Assembly: GCA_040221055.1 (NCBI GenBank)
Contig: JAVJVN010000014.1
Coordinates: forward strand, 177,001-241,000
Length of the DNA: 64,000 nucleotides
DNA from: Rhodothermales bacterium
Lineage (GTDB): Bacteria; Bacteroidota; Rhodothermia; Rhodothermales; UBA10348
Reading direction: 5' to 3'
The translations under genes were made by a program, and so were the position numbers. The notes under the pieces are model-generated. The model was not told where the DNA came from and searched no databases. It saw nothing but the letters and a program-made list of their open reading frames with translations. This document shows, piece by piece, positions 8,141 to 16,789 of this stretch (the stretch's first letter is position 1; each line of letters begins with the position of its first letter).

Positions 8141-9529
8141 ATCCGACGTCAGGATCTCGGCACCGTCGGGCGTAATCAGGATCATGTCCTCCAGGTAATA
8201 GGCGTCGGGGCCGTGGATGAACATGGGCTCGTAAGCGATGACGGTGCCCGCTTCCAGCACGGGAAGCGGGGTTTCGGCCGACTCGATGCCGATGCCGTGG
8301 ACATGCCAGTCGACCCCTGACGTGAGGTGGGCCATGGCACGCGCGAGGGCGGTGCCATGCGAGGCGTCAGCCGCCGCCAACAGATACGCCCGACTGGTCG
8401 CACGGACGCTGTCCAACGGCACACCGGGGCCCATGACCGCGATGCCCGCCCGGTAGGCCTCGACCAACAGGTCCCAGACGACGGCTTGTTCGGGGGAGAA
8501 CTGCCCTGAAACCGGCACCGTCCGGCCGACGTCACCACCGTATTGCCCGGCCTGACAGCCGATGTCGGCCCGCAGCAACTCTCCTTCCTGGACGCGGCGG
8601 TCCAGCCCGGAGTAGGACAGGAACGATGTTACCAAGCGGTGGATGTGTGCATTTGCGCCCGCCATCATCCACGGCCAGAAGGACGGGGCCGTGGCTCCAG
8701 CTTCCAGGCAGGCCGCGACGACCGTGCCTTCGAGCACACGTTGCCGCACGTCCGGCCGGACAGCGCGCATGCCCTCGAGGAGGGCATGCGCGCTCATGGC
8801 CGCGTTCAGGCGCAACTGGGCGACTTCGTCGGGCGACTTGATCCAGCGGAGCCGCAATAGCGCGGGCCGGGCCGATGCCACGACCGCTTCCGGGAAGCGC
8901 TGTTCGAGGGCGTTCGCCCAGACGGCGTGACGACCAGCGACCGCGCGCATGTCCGCAGGGGCGCCCGGGTCGTCGGGGCGGCGAGGCGCCGACGTATAGA
9001 GGGTATCCACACCGTCCCGAAGCCGCCCCTCGACGTACGGGCCGAAGTGGGACCAGTCGAGGATGCTGGGAATACCGGTCCGGGAGGTGATGGAAGAATC
9101 GGTGCGGACGTCGCGATCCTCGAGCGGCAGTCCGAAGGAATGTGGTGCCGGAGGTGCGAAGAGCACTGCCCGACGGGCAGGGCCATCCAGGACCAGGATG
9201 GCGGAAGGGAGTTCAGCGAGACCGGTGAGATAGAGGAAATCCGGATCCTGGATCCAGGACGGTTGCTCCATTTCCTTCAGGCGCTCATTGGCCTTGAGGA
9301 TGACGATCCCGCGCGGGAAGGCGTCGAGCACACGCGCCTGGCGTTCGGCCAGCAGGTGGGGGCGGAACGGATTCGGCTCAGCATCAACGTAGGCCTGGGC
9401 AGGTTGGGCCGCAGCGGCCGACGGCCCAGCGGCGGCCCAGCAGAAACCGAGGAAGAAACAGAGTTCCAGGGCGGAGATGGCCAAAGACCCCGCCGGAAAC
9501 CGGGACCGGAGCCCGTCGCGCGGCTTCAT
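8096..9529 (-). CDS. Exported M24 family metallopeptidase (Xaa-Pro aminopeptidase-like)
   Basis: A 477-residue protein with a long signal-like N-terminus, an aminopeptidase-P N-terminal domain (about residues 60-200) and a C-terminal pita-bread domain. The five metal ligands can be followed: Asp in RADIGCQ, Asp in GGDVGRT, His in HVHGIGIE, Glu in AYEPMF and Glu in YYLEDM. It would release N-terminal residues preceding proline, probably outside the cytoplasm. The start codon overlaps the stop of the VOC gene (ATGA). Confidence 0.88.
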   Translation of the reverse strand: MKPRDGLRSRFPAGSLAISALELCFFLGFCWAAAGPSAAAAQPAQAYVDAEPNPFRPHLLAERQARVLDAFPRGIVILKANERLKEMEQPSWIQDPDFLYLTGLAELPSAILVLDGPARRAVLFAPPAPHSFGLPLEDRDVRTDSSITSRTGIPSILDWSHFGPYVEGRLRDGVDTLYTSAPRRPDDPGAPADMRAVAGRHAVWANALEQRFPEAVVASARPALLRLRWIKSPDEVAQLRLNAAMSAHALLEGMRAVRPDVRQRVLEGTVVAACLEAGATAPSFWPWMMAGANAHIHRLVTSFLSYSGLDRRVQEGELLRADIGCQAGQYGGDVGRTVPVSGQFSPEQAVVWDLLVEAYRAGIAVMGPGVPLDSVRATSRAYLLAAADASHGTALARAMAHLTSGVDWHVHGIGIESAETPLPVLEAGTVIAYEPMFIHGPDAYYLEDMILITPDGAEILTSDLPTTAAEIGRINRP

Positions 9530-9897
9530 GACTCTTCGTCGTCCTTTGGTTTCTCGATGAGCCCCATGGGGTTGCCCTCGGGGTCCATGATCATGGCGAA
9601 TCGCATGGTGCCGGTGTTCATGGCCGGAATGCGGACGGTGCCGCCCAGGGACATGGCATGCTCCAGCACTTCCTCGAGGTCGTCCACTTGCACGTAGGCC
9701 ACGACTTCCGGTACGCCCTCGGGTTCGTGGCGGATGCCTACACCGGTGGGGCCGGCCGAGCCGTCCTGTACGAACCCGTACTGGGTTGCGCCTGCACCAC
9801 GATGTTCAATGTCCCAGTCGAAGAGCGACCGGTAGAAGTGTTCCAGTTCGGGGCCGTCCTTGCCGGCCAGTTCGATGTGGATGACGGGGTTTCCCAT
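9526..9897 (-). CDS. VOC (glyoxalase/bleomycin resistance) family protein
   Basis: A 123-residue single-domain VOC protein starting at MGNPVIHIELAG. It shows the beta-alpha-beta-beta-beta pattern, with ...PGNPMGLIE-like closing strand (DPEGNPMGLIEKP) typical of the family. VOC proteins bind a metal and act on or sequester small molecules; no substrate can be assigned. An ATG 33 nt further upstream is possible but adds nothing VOC-like. It is translationally coupled to the M24 peptidase by a 4-nt overlap. Confidence 0.85.
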   Translation of the reverse strand: MGNPVIHIELAGKDGPELEHFYRSLFDWDIEHRGAGATQYGFVQDGSAGPTGVGIRHEPEGVPEVVAYVQVDDLEEVLEHAMSLGGTVRIPAMNTGTMRFAMIMDPEGNPMGLIEKPKDDEES

Positions 9898-9963
9898 GGC
9901 GTTCCGTATTGGGGGTAGACTGGACCGCAAGGTACGGGACGCCGACGGAATGCGCGCCAGGCA

Positions 9964-10467
9964 CTATTCCATTTCCACCGTGAACGCGCGTGCATCCTCC
10001 GAGAAATAGAACGACCAGGTCTTCTCCGACGGGAAGTGCTGCAGCTGTACGATGTTCTTCTGGTCGTCGAACGTGTCGAGCAGCAATTCATTGACAAGGG
10101 TCAATTCCCGGATGGGAGCCCGGGCCCGGTACTCCAGGAGATACCACCACATGGGCTCCTGACCGGACAGGTCTTCTCCGGATGCCGTGACGACGGCCTG
10201 GAGCGTATCGCCGGCGGTTACGGTACGTAACCGCCGGCTGATGTACGCAAGTGCCGTGGAGTCGGCCGCGGGCGTGGAGGCCAGGCGGAATGCCGGCGGT
10301 GCTCCATGCCCCGTGAGGGCCTTTTCCAGGTCATCCTGGAAGAACCGGAGTTGCAGGACAGCCACTTCGTTCTCCACCGCCATCCGCCCGTACGATACAT
10401 GGAAATCGTGCTGGAGCCCGAGCACCAGCAGCCACGCGGGCAGCATCCACAATTGAACGGACAACAT
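9964..10467 (-). CDS. DUF6702 family protein
   Basis: A 167-residue protein with an N-terminal hydrophobic segment (LWMLPAWLLVLGLQ) followed by HDFHVSYGRMAVENE, the recognisable start of DUF6702 proteins. The body is beta-rich and ends in a strand carrying EKTWSFYFSEDARAFTVEM. The function of this family is unknown. It starts 4 nt after the M1 peptidase gene ends and so is almost certainly co-transcribed with it. In Bacteroidota, related genes occur near M1 peptidases and HupE/UreJ-like genes, as here. Confidence 0.8.
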   Translation of the reverse strand: MLSVQLWMLPAWLLVLGLQHDFHVSYGRMAVENEVAVLQLRFFQDDLEKALTGHGAPPAFRLASTPAADSTALAYISRRLRTVTAGDTLQAVVTASGEDLSGQEPMWWYLLEYRARAPIRELTLVNELLLDTFDDQKNIVQLQHFPSEKTWSFYFSEDARAFTVEME

Positions 10468-10471
10468 GATA

Positions 10472-12574
10472 TCAGTTCTCAGACTTCTGTGACTCTACGT
10501 CCGGCGCCGTCCAGGTGTTGTCGTCCATGTCGATGTCGGCGAACGCGGCGTTTGGATCGAGTTCTACTTTCAAGACCTTGCGGTCGGAGAAGAACCCTTT
10601 CGTGAACGTCAACTCGTTGGCGCGCCAGACATCGGCCGGAAGGGCCATGAAATCGTCGGTACCATCGTCGTACGTGACTTTGAGGTGCACCGGCATCATC
10701 AACTGGCCTTCATTCTGGACCTCAATCCGGTAATAATGGGCACCACGCTCGGACGTGCCGATGAGTGAATCGGCAGGCTGCTCCGTGACCGCGGCCAACT
10801 TCTGGTCATTCGCCCACGTCGTGTAGAACCACCCGCGCCAGAACCAATTCAGGTTCTCGCCCGCCGCCTCTTCCATGGACCGGAAAAAGTCAGCCGGTTG
10901 CGGATGCTTGAATGCCCAGCGTGCGGAGTACTCCCGGAACGCATCGTCAAACACGTCCGGCCCCAGGATGTGCTCACGCAGCATGAGGAGACCGGCGGCC
11001 GGCTTCGCGTATCCATTGTTTCCGAAATTATTCTGGATGAGATCCGATTCGGTCATGATGGGGACCTGCGCCGGATTCTTCATGTAGTCGACAATCAGCG
11101 GGGCCGGGCCGCGCCGCGACGGATACGTTCCGTCGGTCGTCTGCGTCCAGATGTCCGTGCCGTTGAACTTCTCGGCATACCGCTGTTCGGCGTAGTACTG
11201 CAGGAATGTGTTCAGCCCCTCGTCCATCCAGGTCCATTTCCGCTCATCCGATGCGATGATCATGGGCACCCAGTTGTGGCCGACTTCGTGGATGGTGACC
11301 CCGATCAGGGCCCGCTCAACGCCGTCGGTATAGGATCCATCGGGCGCCGGACGCGCACCGCAGAACGCCACCATCGGATATTCCATGCCGCCGACCGGAC
11401 CGTTCACGTTCACACTCTTCGGATACGGATACGCGAGCGACATCTCCCCATAGGACTCCAGGGTCACGATGGATGCGCGTGTGGAGACCTTGTCCCACAG
11501 CGGCATGGCGTTGCGGGGATACAAGGAGTGCACTTTGATGATGCGCTCCTCACCCGGATACTGATAGCCGGCCGCATCCCACACGAATGCGCGGGACGAT
11601 GCGAACGCGAAATCCCGGACGTCGTCTGCCTTGAAGTGCCAGGTCAGCATGCCGCGGTTCACCGGACGCGAGCCCGGCGTGAGGACCTCATCCGGCCCTA
11701 CGATGAACAGGGGTTCTTCGGACTGGTAGGCGCGGTCCAATCGACGGATTTGCTCGCGCGTGAGCACCTGTTCCGGATTCTGCAGCTCGCCGGTGGCATC
11801 CACGATGTGATCCCACGGCACGGTGAGCTTGACGTCGTAGGAGCCGAAGTTCAGGTAGAACTCGCCCCGGCCGAAGAATTGCTCGGTCTGCCAGCCGTTC
11901 ACGTCATCGTAGACGGCCATGCGGGGAAACCATTGGGCGATGAGGTACAGCCATCCATCCTCCACCCGCTCCTTGGCTCCACGGGCATTGTCGGGGATGC
12001 GGAATGACCAATCGATGTCGAAAGCGACCTGTTCGCCCGGGTTCAGGGCCCGGTCCAGGTTGATGCGCATGATGGTGTCCCGGATGCGGTATTCGGCATT
12101 GACCAGCTGTCCGGAGGCATTCACCAGTTGGACGCGGGTGATGTCGTATCCCCCGTCAAACTGTTCTACGCCAACGAATTGCCGGAACGCGGGACTGATG
12201 TTCTCGGGCAGGGCCGCCTCCATCTTGTAGGTGCGGCTGTTCTCGAGGGAGCGTACGTTCTGATCGAGCTGCACCCACAGGAAGGTGAGCGCATCCGGGG
12301 AATTGTTGTGGTAGGTAATCCGCTCGGATCCGTGGAGCCGGTGCTCGTCCGTGTCGAGACGGGCCTCGATGACGTAATCGGCCCGCTGCTGCCAGTAGGC
12401 CTGGCCGGGCGCACCGGATGCAGCGCGGTACTGGTTGGGATCCGGCCACGAATCGATGGGGCGGAAGGAGGAGTGGTTGCCGCTGGCAATATCCCCTTCA
12501 ATGTTCCGCCAGTTCTGGCCGGATACGGGAAGGGCGATCAGTACAGCGACGAAAAGGGCAAATAATGATTTCAT
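10472..12574 (-). CDS. Secreted M1 family metallopeptidase
   Basis: A 700-residue zinc aminopeptidase-type enzyme. It has a signal peptide (MKSLFALFVAVLIALPVSGQ), an N-terminal beta domain and a thermolysin-like catalytic domain. The zinc motif HEVGH is at residues 429-433 and the third ligand, E452, follows after exactly 18 residues. The exopeptidase motif appears as GGMEYP (395-400). The open frame runs further upstream to 13108, but that part is antisense to the HupE-like gene. It lies between HupE/UreJ-like and DUF6702 genes on one strand, a probable operon. Likely role: degradation of peptides in the periplasm or at the surface. Confidence 0.93.
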   Translation of the reverse strand: MKSLFALFVAVLIALPVSGQNWRNIEGDIASGNHSSFRPIDSWPDPNQYRAASGAPGQAYWQQRADYVIEARLDTDEHRLHGSERITYHNNSPDALTFLWVQLDQNVRSLENSRTYKMEAALPENISPAFRQFVGVEQFDGGYDITRVQLVNASGQLVNAEYRIRDTIMRINLDRALNPGEQVAFDIDWSFRIPDNARGAKERVEDGWLYLIAQWFPRMAVYDDVNGWQTEQFFGRGEFYLNFGSYDVKLTVPWDHIVDATGELQNPEQVLTREQIRRLDRAYQSEEPLFIVGPDEVLTPGSRPVNRGMLTWHFKADDVRDFAFASSRAFVWDAAGYQYPGEERIIKVHSLYPRNAMPLWDKVSTRASIVTLESYGEMSLAYPYPKSVNVNGPVGGMEYPMVAFCGARPAPDGSYTDGVERALIGVTIHEVGHNWVPMIIASDERKWTWMDEGLNTFLQYYAEQRYAEKFNGTDIWTQTTDGTYPSRRGPAPLIVDYMKNPAQVPIMTESDLIQNNFGNNGYAKPAAGLLMLREHILGPDVFDDAFREYSARWAFKHPQPADFFRSMEEAAGENLNWFWRGWFYTTWANDQKLAAVTEQPADSLIGTSERGAHYYRIEVQNEGQLMMPVHLKVTYDDGTDDFMALPADVWRANELTFTKGFFSDRKVLKVELDPNAAFADIDMDDNTWTAPDVESQKSEN

Positions 12575-12615
12575 GACGGGCGTCAGGCTCGTTGGGCAGA
12601 ATGGGAGGACGCCGC

Positions 12616-13230
12616 TCAGAAAATCATGGTCAGGGTAGCAAGGGCAACGCAGCCGGAAACAAAAAGTCCCCAGGTCCGGCTGGTGAGCGGAGACAGGCGC
12701 GTAATGAGGCTTCCAGCGACGATTACGACGCCCAGGATGACGATCTGGCCGATTTCCAGACCCACGTTGAAGGACAGGAGCGGCAGGAAGAGACTCTGCT
12801 CTCCGCCGAGGACTGCACGGAGGAAGTTGGAGAATCCCAGACCGTGGATGAGTCCGAAGAAGGCGGCGAGCAGGTACTTGATGCGCCACGTCCGGTGGTG
12901 GAACGGGTGGGCCGGGTCGGGGTGGTTTGGGTTCCCGGCTGAAAGGATGCCCTCGCCGATGTTGTAGAGGGCCGTCGCCAGGATGGTCAGGGGGATCAGG
13001 AATTCGACGAGGTCCGAGTCGACCGTTACCAGGCCCAGTGTGGCGAGGGCGAGCGTCAGCGAGTGCCCGAGGGTGAAGGCGGTCACCAGGATGAGCAGCT
13101 GGCGCCATTCCTTCAGCCCGTACATGGCGGCCAGGGCGACCACGAACAGGATATGGTCGTAACCCGCCAGGTCCAGGATGTGCTCAAGGCCCAGCTGGAA
13201 GTAGACGGAGAACGCGGTGTTACCGAACAA
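12616..13230 (-). CDS. HupE/UreJ-like membrane protein
   Basis: A 204-residue polytopic membrane protein with six to seven hydrophobic segments. Conserved family signatures include GLEHILDLAGYDHILF near the N-terminus, AFTLGHSLTLAL (about 51-62) and FFGLIHGLGF (about 124-133); the repeated His residues are typical of nickel/cobalt-type HupE/UreJ proteins. There are no hydrogenase or urease genes here, and this branch in Bacteroidota is of unknown substrate. It overlaps the 3' end of the YCF48-type gene by 11 nt and precedes the M1 peptidase by 41 nt. Confidence 0.88.
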   Translation of the reverse strand: MFGNTAFSVYFQLGLEHILDLAGYDHILFVVALAAMYGLKEWRQLLILVTAFTLGHSLTLALATLGLVTVDSDLVEFLIPLTILATALYNIGEGILSAGNPNHPDPAHPFHHRTWRIKYLLAAFFGLIHGLGFSNFLRAVLGGEQSLFLPLLSFNVGLEIGQIVILGVVIVAGSLITRLSPLTSRTWGLFVSGCVALATLTMIF

Positions 13231-14659
13231 AAACCACCTGTTTCATTTCGGGGGAGCTGCCAATGTCGACGAGGACAAAGTACGTTCCGCTGGCTACGTC
13301 CTGCCCGGTCTTGTCCTTGCCATTCCACGTGAACGTGTAGGATCCGGCGGGTTGCATTTGCATGGCGCCTTCGTACGCCAGTCGTCCAGTCACATCGATG
13401 ACGGAGAATCGGACCTGGGCGGGTTCATCCAGGGTGTAGGGCAGGTTCACCTGATCCGTGAACGGATTCGGGTAGCTGGTGCCCAACGTGAAGCGATCGG
13501 GCACGGCTTCGCCGAGTTGGATGTCCGTTCCCACGGAGCCATAGCCGGAAATCCGGTAGGTGCGCTGGCCGATCGCGTAGGCGAGCGACTCGTTGACCAT
13601 ATGGAACCGGTTGATGGCGCCGTCCAATTGTCCGGTGTCCGTGGTCTGGTTATAGTGCTGGAGTTGCTGCCATGTGGCACCGCCGTCCGTGGTCAGGGAT
13701 GTGACACCACGTCCGCTGGCCCAGCCGATGTCCGGCGTGATGAATCCGATGCCCTGTAATCCGGCACTGCTGACACTGCCCGTGACATTCAACGGGGCCC
13801 AGGTGCGGCCTCCGTCCACGGTTTTGAGGACTTTGGCGTCCAGCTGGGACGGGTTGTTGATGGTTTCTACGGAGATATAGCCGACTTCAGGGGTAGGGAA
13901 TGAAATCTTCCATCCCCATTCACCGGAGACGGACGGCCCGCGCGTACTCCGGTAGACGCGGGTCCAGGTCTGGCCGCCATCCTCGGTCCGGATGACCACG
14001 GCGTCGCCGTCGAGGCTCGAACCGGTGCCACCGGTGGCAATCCCCGTGTTCTCGTCGAAGAAATGGAGGTCAACCAAGGTGGATGCGACGTCGGCCACCG
14101 ATCGTCCGGTCCACGTGATCCCTCCGTTCACGGTTTTCACGACCGTGGGCGCACCGTGGAATGCACCTACACCGTACGCGACATCGGCTGAAACGGCTAC
14201 CATGCCACAGATTCCGTCCGGAAGCTGCCCTTCAATCCGGTGGGAGATGTTGGTCCAGTGTTCGCCGCCGTCCCGGGTTTCCCAAAGGACACTTCCCGGG
14301 GTGAAGACGGAGCCCGCCCATCCCACGCGTTCGTCAATGAAGGCCGTGGACCGGAACGCTACGGACGTCTCCTTGAGCTGCAGCATCCAGGAAAATCCAG
14401 CGTCCGGGGTATGCCAGATTTCACCCCGGGTGTTGACCATCCATCCCTTTTCCGGATTCACGAACTTGATGTCGTCGAACCGGCCGTCCGCTACGGGCGC
14501 GAAGCGCACGCGTTCCCAGGTGGGCACGGTTGTTGGGACGCTCTGCGCCAGAATGGGCAGCGGGGTGAGGACGGCTGCTCCAGCGGAAAGTCCGGTCACG
14601 GCAATCAGTACATAAGAACAGAGTCGACAAACAGGGCGGATCGTATCGGTCAGGCGCAT
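13220..14659 (-). CDS. YCF48/BNR-repeat secreted protein with T9SS sorting domain
   Basis: A 479-residue exported protein. After a signal peptide it carries beta-propeller repeats of the photosystem II stability factor (YCF48) type: recurrent T.DGG.TW motifs such as ETRDGGEHWTN, RTEDGGQTWTR, KTVDGGRTWAP and TTDGGATWQQ. The last roughly 85 residues form a type IX secretion sorting domain starting at YPNPFTDQVNLPY and ending in the usual basic strand (QVVFVR). It is probably secreted across the outer membrane and anchored. I chose the ATG at 14659; an upstream ATG at 14692 is possible. Confidence 0.88.
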   Translation of the reverse strand: MRLTDTIRPVCRLCSYVLIAVTGLSAGAAVLTPLPILAQSVPTTVPTWERVRFAPVADGRFDDIKFVNPEKGWMVNTRGEIWHTPDAGFSWMLQLKETSVAFRSTAFIDERVGWAGSVFTPGSVLWETRDGGEHWTNISHRIEGQLPDGICGMVAVSADVAYGVGAFHGAPTVVKTVNGGITWTGRSVADVASTLVDLHFFDENTGIATGGTGSSLDGDAVVIRTEDGGQTWTRVYRSTRGPSVSGEWGWKISFPTPEVGYISVETINNPSQLDAKVLKTVDGGRTWAPLNVTGSVSSAGLQGIGFITPDIGWASGRGVTSLTTDGGATWQQLQHYNQTTDTGQLDGAINRFHMVNESLAYAIGQRTYRISGYGSVGTDIQLGEAVPDRFTLGTSYPNPFTDQVNLPYTLDEPAQVRFSVIDVTGRLAYEGAMQMQPAGSYTFTWNGKDKTGQDVASGTYFVLVDIGSSPEMKQVVFVR

Positions 14660-14783
14660 GGACGCACGGGAAAAGATTGGATGGATCGGCAAGCCGGATT
14701 CAATCCTTCAAATTACTGTGTTTCCCGCCGGAAAGAAGGGCAAAAATCACGGCCTCTGTCAGGTATGCTACCCGCCCTCGATC

Positions 14784-15584
14784 CTAGCGTCTGATGGCAA
14801 ATCCGGCACCGATCAGGAAGTCCGGCATCGTATCGGTCAGCCCGAAACCCGTGTATACATCCAGTTGGAAGGCGGGACGGATGAGGCTGGTCACGCCGAG
14901 GTTGAGCTGCAGACCCGTATCGATCCCGTCCTGGAAGCGGGCCAGGGCTTCCACGAAGCCGTTCAAGCCGGCAGTGAGGCCGAACCCCGTGGACAGGGAC
15001 GACTCCAGGATGCTGTCATTGCCCCGGCCGACAATGGCGCCGCGGATTTGTCCGCTCATGGATACCCGCTCGTTCACGGCGCGGCCGGCGGTTACGAGGG
15101 CAGATGGATCCAGGCGGTCCGATGTGAACGCGGCATCGCCTGTGGGCAGCGAAAGGGCGCCGATGACGGCAATGTCCCATCCGGACAGGGTGGGGCCCAG
15201 TTGGTATTTCACGCCGACGGACGCATCCGAAAAGCCGTTGGTATCCCCGGGATCATCCATGGACAGGAAGGACGGGACACCCAGGCGGAGTTCCAACCGG
15301 TCCATCAGGCCGTAGCGGACCAGGAGTTCGCCGGCGGCAAGGGTATTGAACGCGGAGGTGGTGGCGTACGAGAGGCCGCCCTCCAGTTGAAGCATGCCGG
15401 CCGGGACGGAGACCGGGCTTTCGGTGAAATCCGGACGATCCGTAATGAGGGGGGTGGTTGGCGGCGCAACCTGTGCCGTGGCCTGGGGTGTGGCGAGGAA
15501 GGCCGGGAGGGCCAGGAGCAGCGTCAACAGTCCGCGGAAGTACGTCCGGGACCATGGCGTCGTAGAAAACAGCGTTGGTTTCAT
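14784..15584 (-). CDS. Outer-membrane transporter-like protein (phenol-degradation meta family type)
   Basis: A 266-residue protein with a signal peptide ending near ATAQ, then ITDRPDFTESPVSVPAGMLQLEGGLSY (described by its position, about residues 46-72), the hallmark opening of this beta-barrel family annotated as transporter or MetA-pathway phenol degradation-like. Amphipathic strands continue to the end (LIGAGFAIRR). Substrate unknown. The 147-bp region upstream holds a 16-bp near-palindrome (15657-15672) that recurs upstream of the cytochrome c lipoprotein gene at 25694. Confidence 0.75.
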   Translation of the reverse strand: MKPTLFSTTPWSRTYFRGLLTLLLALPAFLATPQATAQVAPPTTPLITDRPDFTESPVSVPAGMLQLEGGLSYATTSAFNTLAAGELLVRYGLMDRLELRLGVPSFLSMDDPGDTNGFSDASVGVKYQLGPTLSGWDIAVIGALSLPTGDAAFTSDRLDPSALVTAGRAVNERVSMSGQIRGAIVGRGNDSILESSLSTGFGLTAGLNGFVEALARFQDGIDTGLQLNLGVTSLIRPAFQLDVYTGFGLTDTMPDFLIGAGFAIRR

Positions 15585-15656
15585 GGGAGAAGCGAGGACT
15601 GGATGAAAAGGGCACTGGATGAAAAGGAGGCTGCAACGGACGTGAGGCGCGTCCGT

Positions 15657-15672
15657 TTTAGTCAAGGCTAAA
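15657..15672. promoter_or_regulatory. Operator-like 16-mer, copy 1
   Basis: TTTAGTCAAGGCTAAA is a near-palindrome with perfect TTTAG/CTAAA ends, 73 bp upstream of the ATG at 15584. A copy differing at two positions lies at 25638-25653, upstream of another envelope gene. The TTTAG-N6-CTAAA form recalls metal-regulator (DtxR/MntR-type) operators, but that link is only a resemblance. Confidence 0.4.
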
Positions 15673-15730
15673 CCGGGGTAAGGGGCGGGATGTTCCGAGG
15701 GGGCACGCGCCGTTGGTGCCGAGAAGGAAG

Positions 15731-16714
15731 TCAGATGTAGGAGTCGGTTCCGGATGCGGCGGCGATGTCCAGCATGATTCCCACGTTGGCATGGCCTTCC
15801 GTGGTTCCGACTTCCGGCGGATGTTTGCCCTCGATGGCTTCCACGAAGTCGTTGAACAATCCGTCGAACGGGCGACGGGTGTCGTGGTCAAACGGACCCG
15901 TGTGGGTTACGATGCGGCCTCCGCCGTGCCGGCCCATGGTGTCTTCGCAGGTGGCCCATCCGGCATCGCCGTAGAGTTCCACGCGGGAAAGGGACGCGAA
16001 CTGGACCGATACGCAGAGTTCGGCGGTCGCGCCGGAGGCGAACTGAAGGATGGCCACCGTGGTCTCGTCATGCGCGCTCCCGAATTTGGCGTGGCTGTAC
16101 ACGGACCGGATGGACGTGATGTCGCCGCAGGTCGGGGCCATGAACCACCGGATCTGGTCAATACAGTGGGTGCCGTTGGCCGCCAGGCTCCACCACCGTC
16201 CGGTCTCCGGTGCGCCCCGCCAGTTCGAACCGTCGGCGGCGGCGAAGGTCCACTGGATGCGCATGTGCCGCAGGGTCCCCAGTGCCCCGTCCTGGACGTG
16301 CCACTGGAGCGCCCGGTGACCGGTATGCCACCGCATGTGATACGCCATGGCCAGCATGACGTCGTTTTCCCGGCAGGCATCCGCAATCGCCCGGCACTCC
16401 TCCAGGCTCGTGGCCATGGGCTTCTCCAGCAGGATGTGTTTGCCGGCGCGGGCGGCCGCCACGGCCTGGGCGCGATGCAGGCGGTCGGGCGTGGCGATAA
16501 TGACCGCATGCAGGTCGGGATCCGCCAGCATCGCGCCCAGGTCCGTATGGACGGGCTGCTCCGCAGCCAGTCCATGTCGCTTCGCGAAGGCGGCCGCCCG
16601 CCCCGCGTCGCGGCTGAGCACACTCCAGAGGCGCGCCCGGTCGTGGGCACGGACGGCCGGGGCATGCTGGTCGTCCGCAATGCCGCCCGGGCCGAGGATT
16701 CCGACGTTGATCAT
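15731..16714 (-). CDS. Gfo/Idh/MocA family oxidoreductase
   Basis: A 327-residue NAD(P)-dependent dehydrogenase. The N-terminal Rossmann fold starts MINVGILGPGGIAD with the nucleotide-binding glycines at residues 8-11. It is followed by the family motif EKPMATSLEECRAI (about residues 97-110), which includes the conserved EKP, and a C-terminal substrate-binding domain with GTHCIDQIRWF. Family members oxidise sugars, inositols or related compounds; the substrate is not predictable. It lies alone, with its 3' end near the outer-membrane gene and its 5' end opposite the phosphoesterase gene. Confidence 0.9.
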   Translation of the reverse strand: MINVGILGPGGIADDQHAPAVRAHDRARLWSVLSRDAGRAAAFAKRHGLAAEQPVHTDLGAMLADPDLHAVIIATPDRLHRAQAVAAARAGKHILLEKPMATSLEECRAIADACRENDVMLAMAYHMRWHTGHRALQWHVQDGALGTLRHMRIQWTFAAADGSNWRGAPETGRWWSLAANGTHCIDQIRWFMAPTCGDITSIRSVYSHAKFGSAHDETTVAILQFASGATAELCVSVQFASLSRVELYGDAGWATCEDTMGRHGGGRIVTHTGPFDHDTRRPFDGLFNDFVEAIEGKHPPEVGTTEGHANVGIMLDIAAASGTDSYI

Positions 16715-16789
16715 GATGCGTTAACGGGATGGTAATGATGAGGTCCAACGCGCGCACCAAGTTACGGTCGCACCAACAAGCGAGCGAAC

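Noticed and set aside
12575-13108. N-terminal extension of the M1 peptidase frame
   Set aside because: It is antisense to the HupE/UreJ-like gene, and the signal peptide starts at 12574.
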